A stretch of 33,684 nt of DNA from Bacteroidia bacterium. Lineage in GTDB: Bacteria; Bacteroidota; Bacteroidia; Flavobacteriales; Flavobacteriaceae. Below the pieces are notes generated by a model that was given only the letters and a program-made list of their open reading frames with translations, was not told the DNA's origin and searched no databases. The stretch spans positions 1-33,684 of the forward strand of contig JAUIGC010000016.1 of NCBI GenBank assembly GCA_030429835.1, in the 5' to 3' direction. The position numbers and the translations under genes are program-made. Shown here piece by piece: positions 33,150 to 33,684 of the stretch. Every line of letters starts with the position of its first letter. Within the stretch, counting starts at the first letter, position 1.

Positions 33150-33684
33150 ATGAATAGGCAGGAACTATTTGATATTGCTGAAAATTGGTTCAGGGAACAG
33201 AACTGGAAACCATTTCCTTTTCAAAAAGAAACATGGAAAGCCTTTCTACAAGGAAAGCACGGACTGCTAAATGCCCCTACCGGAAGCGGAAAGACCTATG
33301 CTCTGTGGTTTCCTATTGTCCTCAATTATATCCAACAAAATCCCGATTATAAAAAAAAGCATAAAAAAGGATTAAAAGCGGTTTGGATTACGCCCCTACG
33401 GGCCCTCTCTCAAGAAATAAGACAATCTGCAGAGCGCGTTGTAACGGATTTGGGTACTCAGATGACCGTAGGTATTCGTTCTGGGGATACCTCAACGAAG
33501 GCACGCGCGCAACAAAAAAAACAAATGCCCGATTTGTTGATTACGACCCCAGAAAGCCTTCAACTACTCTTAGCTACAAAAGGGTACGACAAGATATTTA
33601 AGGACTGTACCTCCATAGTTGTGGACGAATGGCACGAAATCTTAGGTACTAAACGGGGGGTCCAGATGGAATTGGCGCTATCCC
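33150..33684 (+). CDS. Ligase-associated Lhr-type DExH helicase (partial, runs off the window)
   Basis: An open frame from the ATG at 33150 continues past the window end, giving 178 residues of the N-terminus. It begins MNRQELFDIAENWFREQNW and shows a Q-like FPFQKETW, Walker A NAPTGSGKT (K48), motif Ia TPLRALSQEI, TTPESLQLLL, and motif II DEWH within SIVVDEWHEIL. These are the marks of the Lhr-core superfamily 2 helicase in the ligase-associated cassette. It starts six bases after the ligase stop. In related clusters a metallophosphoesterase (MPE, PdeM) follows, so one may lie just beyond the window. The C-terminal half is not visible. Confidence 0.93.
   Translation, partial: MNRQELFDIAENWFREQNWKPFPFQKETWKAFLQGKHGLLNAPTGSGKTYALWFPIVLNYIQQNPDYKKKHKKGLKAVWITPLRALSQEIRQSAERVVTDLGTQMTVGIRSGDTSTKARAQQKKQMPDLLITTPESLQLLLATKGYDKIFKDCTSIVVDEWHEILGTKRGVQMELALS

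Noticed and set aside
33383-33601. Open frame of 72 codons near the window end
   Set aside because: It is in another frame of the partial Lhr-type helicase, whose Walker A and DEWH motifs are read in the frame starting at 33150.
30454-33684. Anti-phage defence island
   Set aside because: The exonuclease, ligase and helicase match a known conserved repair cassette, and no integrase, restriction or toxin gene surrounds it.
1-33684. CRISPR array, prophage, insertion sequence or integron
   Set aside because: I saw no regular direct repeats with spacers, no transposase or integrase gene and no structural phage gene on either strand.

Overview
The window looks like chromosomal DNA from a marine-type Flavobacteriaceae bacterium (phylum Bacteroidota). 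The evidence is an AT-rich genome, repeated -7 elements of the Bacteroidota form TAnnTTTG, few purine-rich ribosome binding sites, a secreted protease with a type IX secretion (T9SS) C-terminal sorting domain, an OlsF-type fused acyltransferase, and gene orders usual for the family. There is no phage, plasmid, transposase, rRNA or CRISPR signal. Genes are tightly packed, and most of the window is core metabolism and translation.

Layout. 1-1440: a secreted TolB/PD40 beta-propeller protein, then a terminator and tRNA-Leu(CAA) on the minus strand. 1753-4108: prs, rplY (L25/Ctc) and pth. 4115-8580 (minus): a large reprolysin-like T9SS protease overlapping a small FnIII-like lipoprotein gene. 8634-10882: ribF followed by a membrane protein of the HTTM / vitamin K-dependent gamma-carboxylase family. 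10879-12611: a VOC protein (minus) and serS (plus). 12615-13922 (minus): a soluble ComEC-like metallo-beta-lactamase (MBL) protein. 14128-18831: a TPR protein, a DUF4286-gamma-glutamylcyclotransferase fusion, rsmA and mgtE. 18929-23697: a lipoprotein GH13 alpha-glucosidase, cupin, D-2-hydroxyacid dehydrogenase, VOC, DUF1801, VOC and a TM2 protein, mostly a few bases apart. 23745-25111: a small arsenic-type operon (arsR, DUF6428, arsN1-like acetyltransferase) with a clear operator. 25113-28761 (minus): olsF, aspartate kinase and a GNAT acetyltransferase. 28871-29881: fbp. 29930-30358 (minus): a TerB-like protein. 30454-33684: the ligase-associated repair cassette (exonuclease, ATP-dependent ligase, Lhr-type helicase), with the helicase cut by the window end.

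Most notable points. (1) A 76-bp imperfect palindrome lies in frame inside the ATP-dependent DNA ligase gene and adds about 26 residues; it resembles a dispersed repeat that has been tolerated as coding sequence. (2) The ars-type operon has a regulator, a cysteine-tailed DUF6428 protein and an ArsN1-like acetyltransferase but no efflux pump or arsenate reductase, which suggests resistance to an organoarsenical or a related glutamate-analogue antibiotic. (3) DUF4286 is fused to a gamma-glutamylcyclotransferase domain upstream of rsmA. (4) A bacterial gamma-carboxylase homologue is translationally coupled to ribF. I did not find a wholly new multi-gene defence or mobile system.
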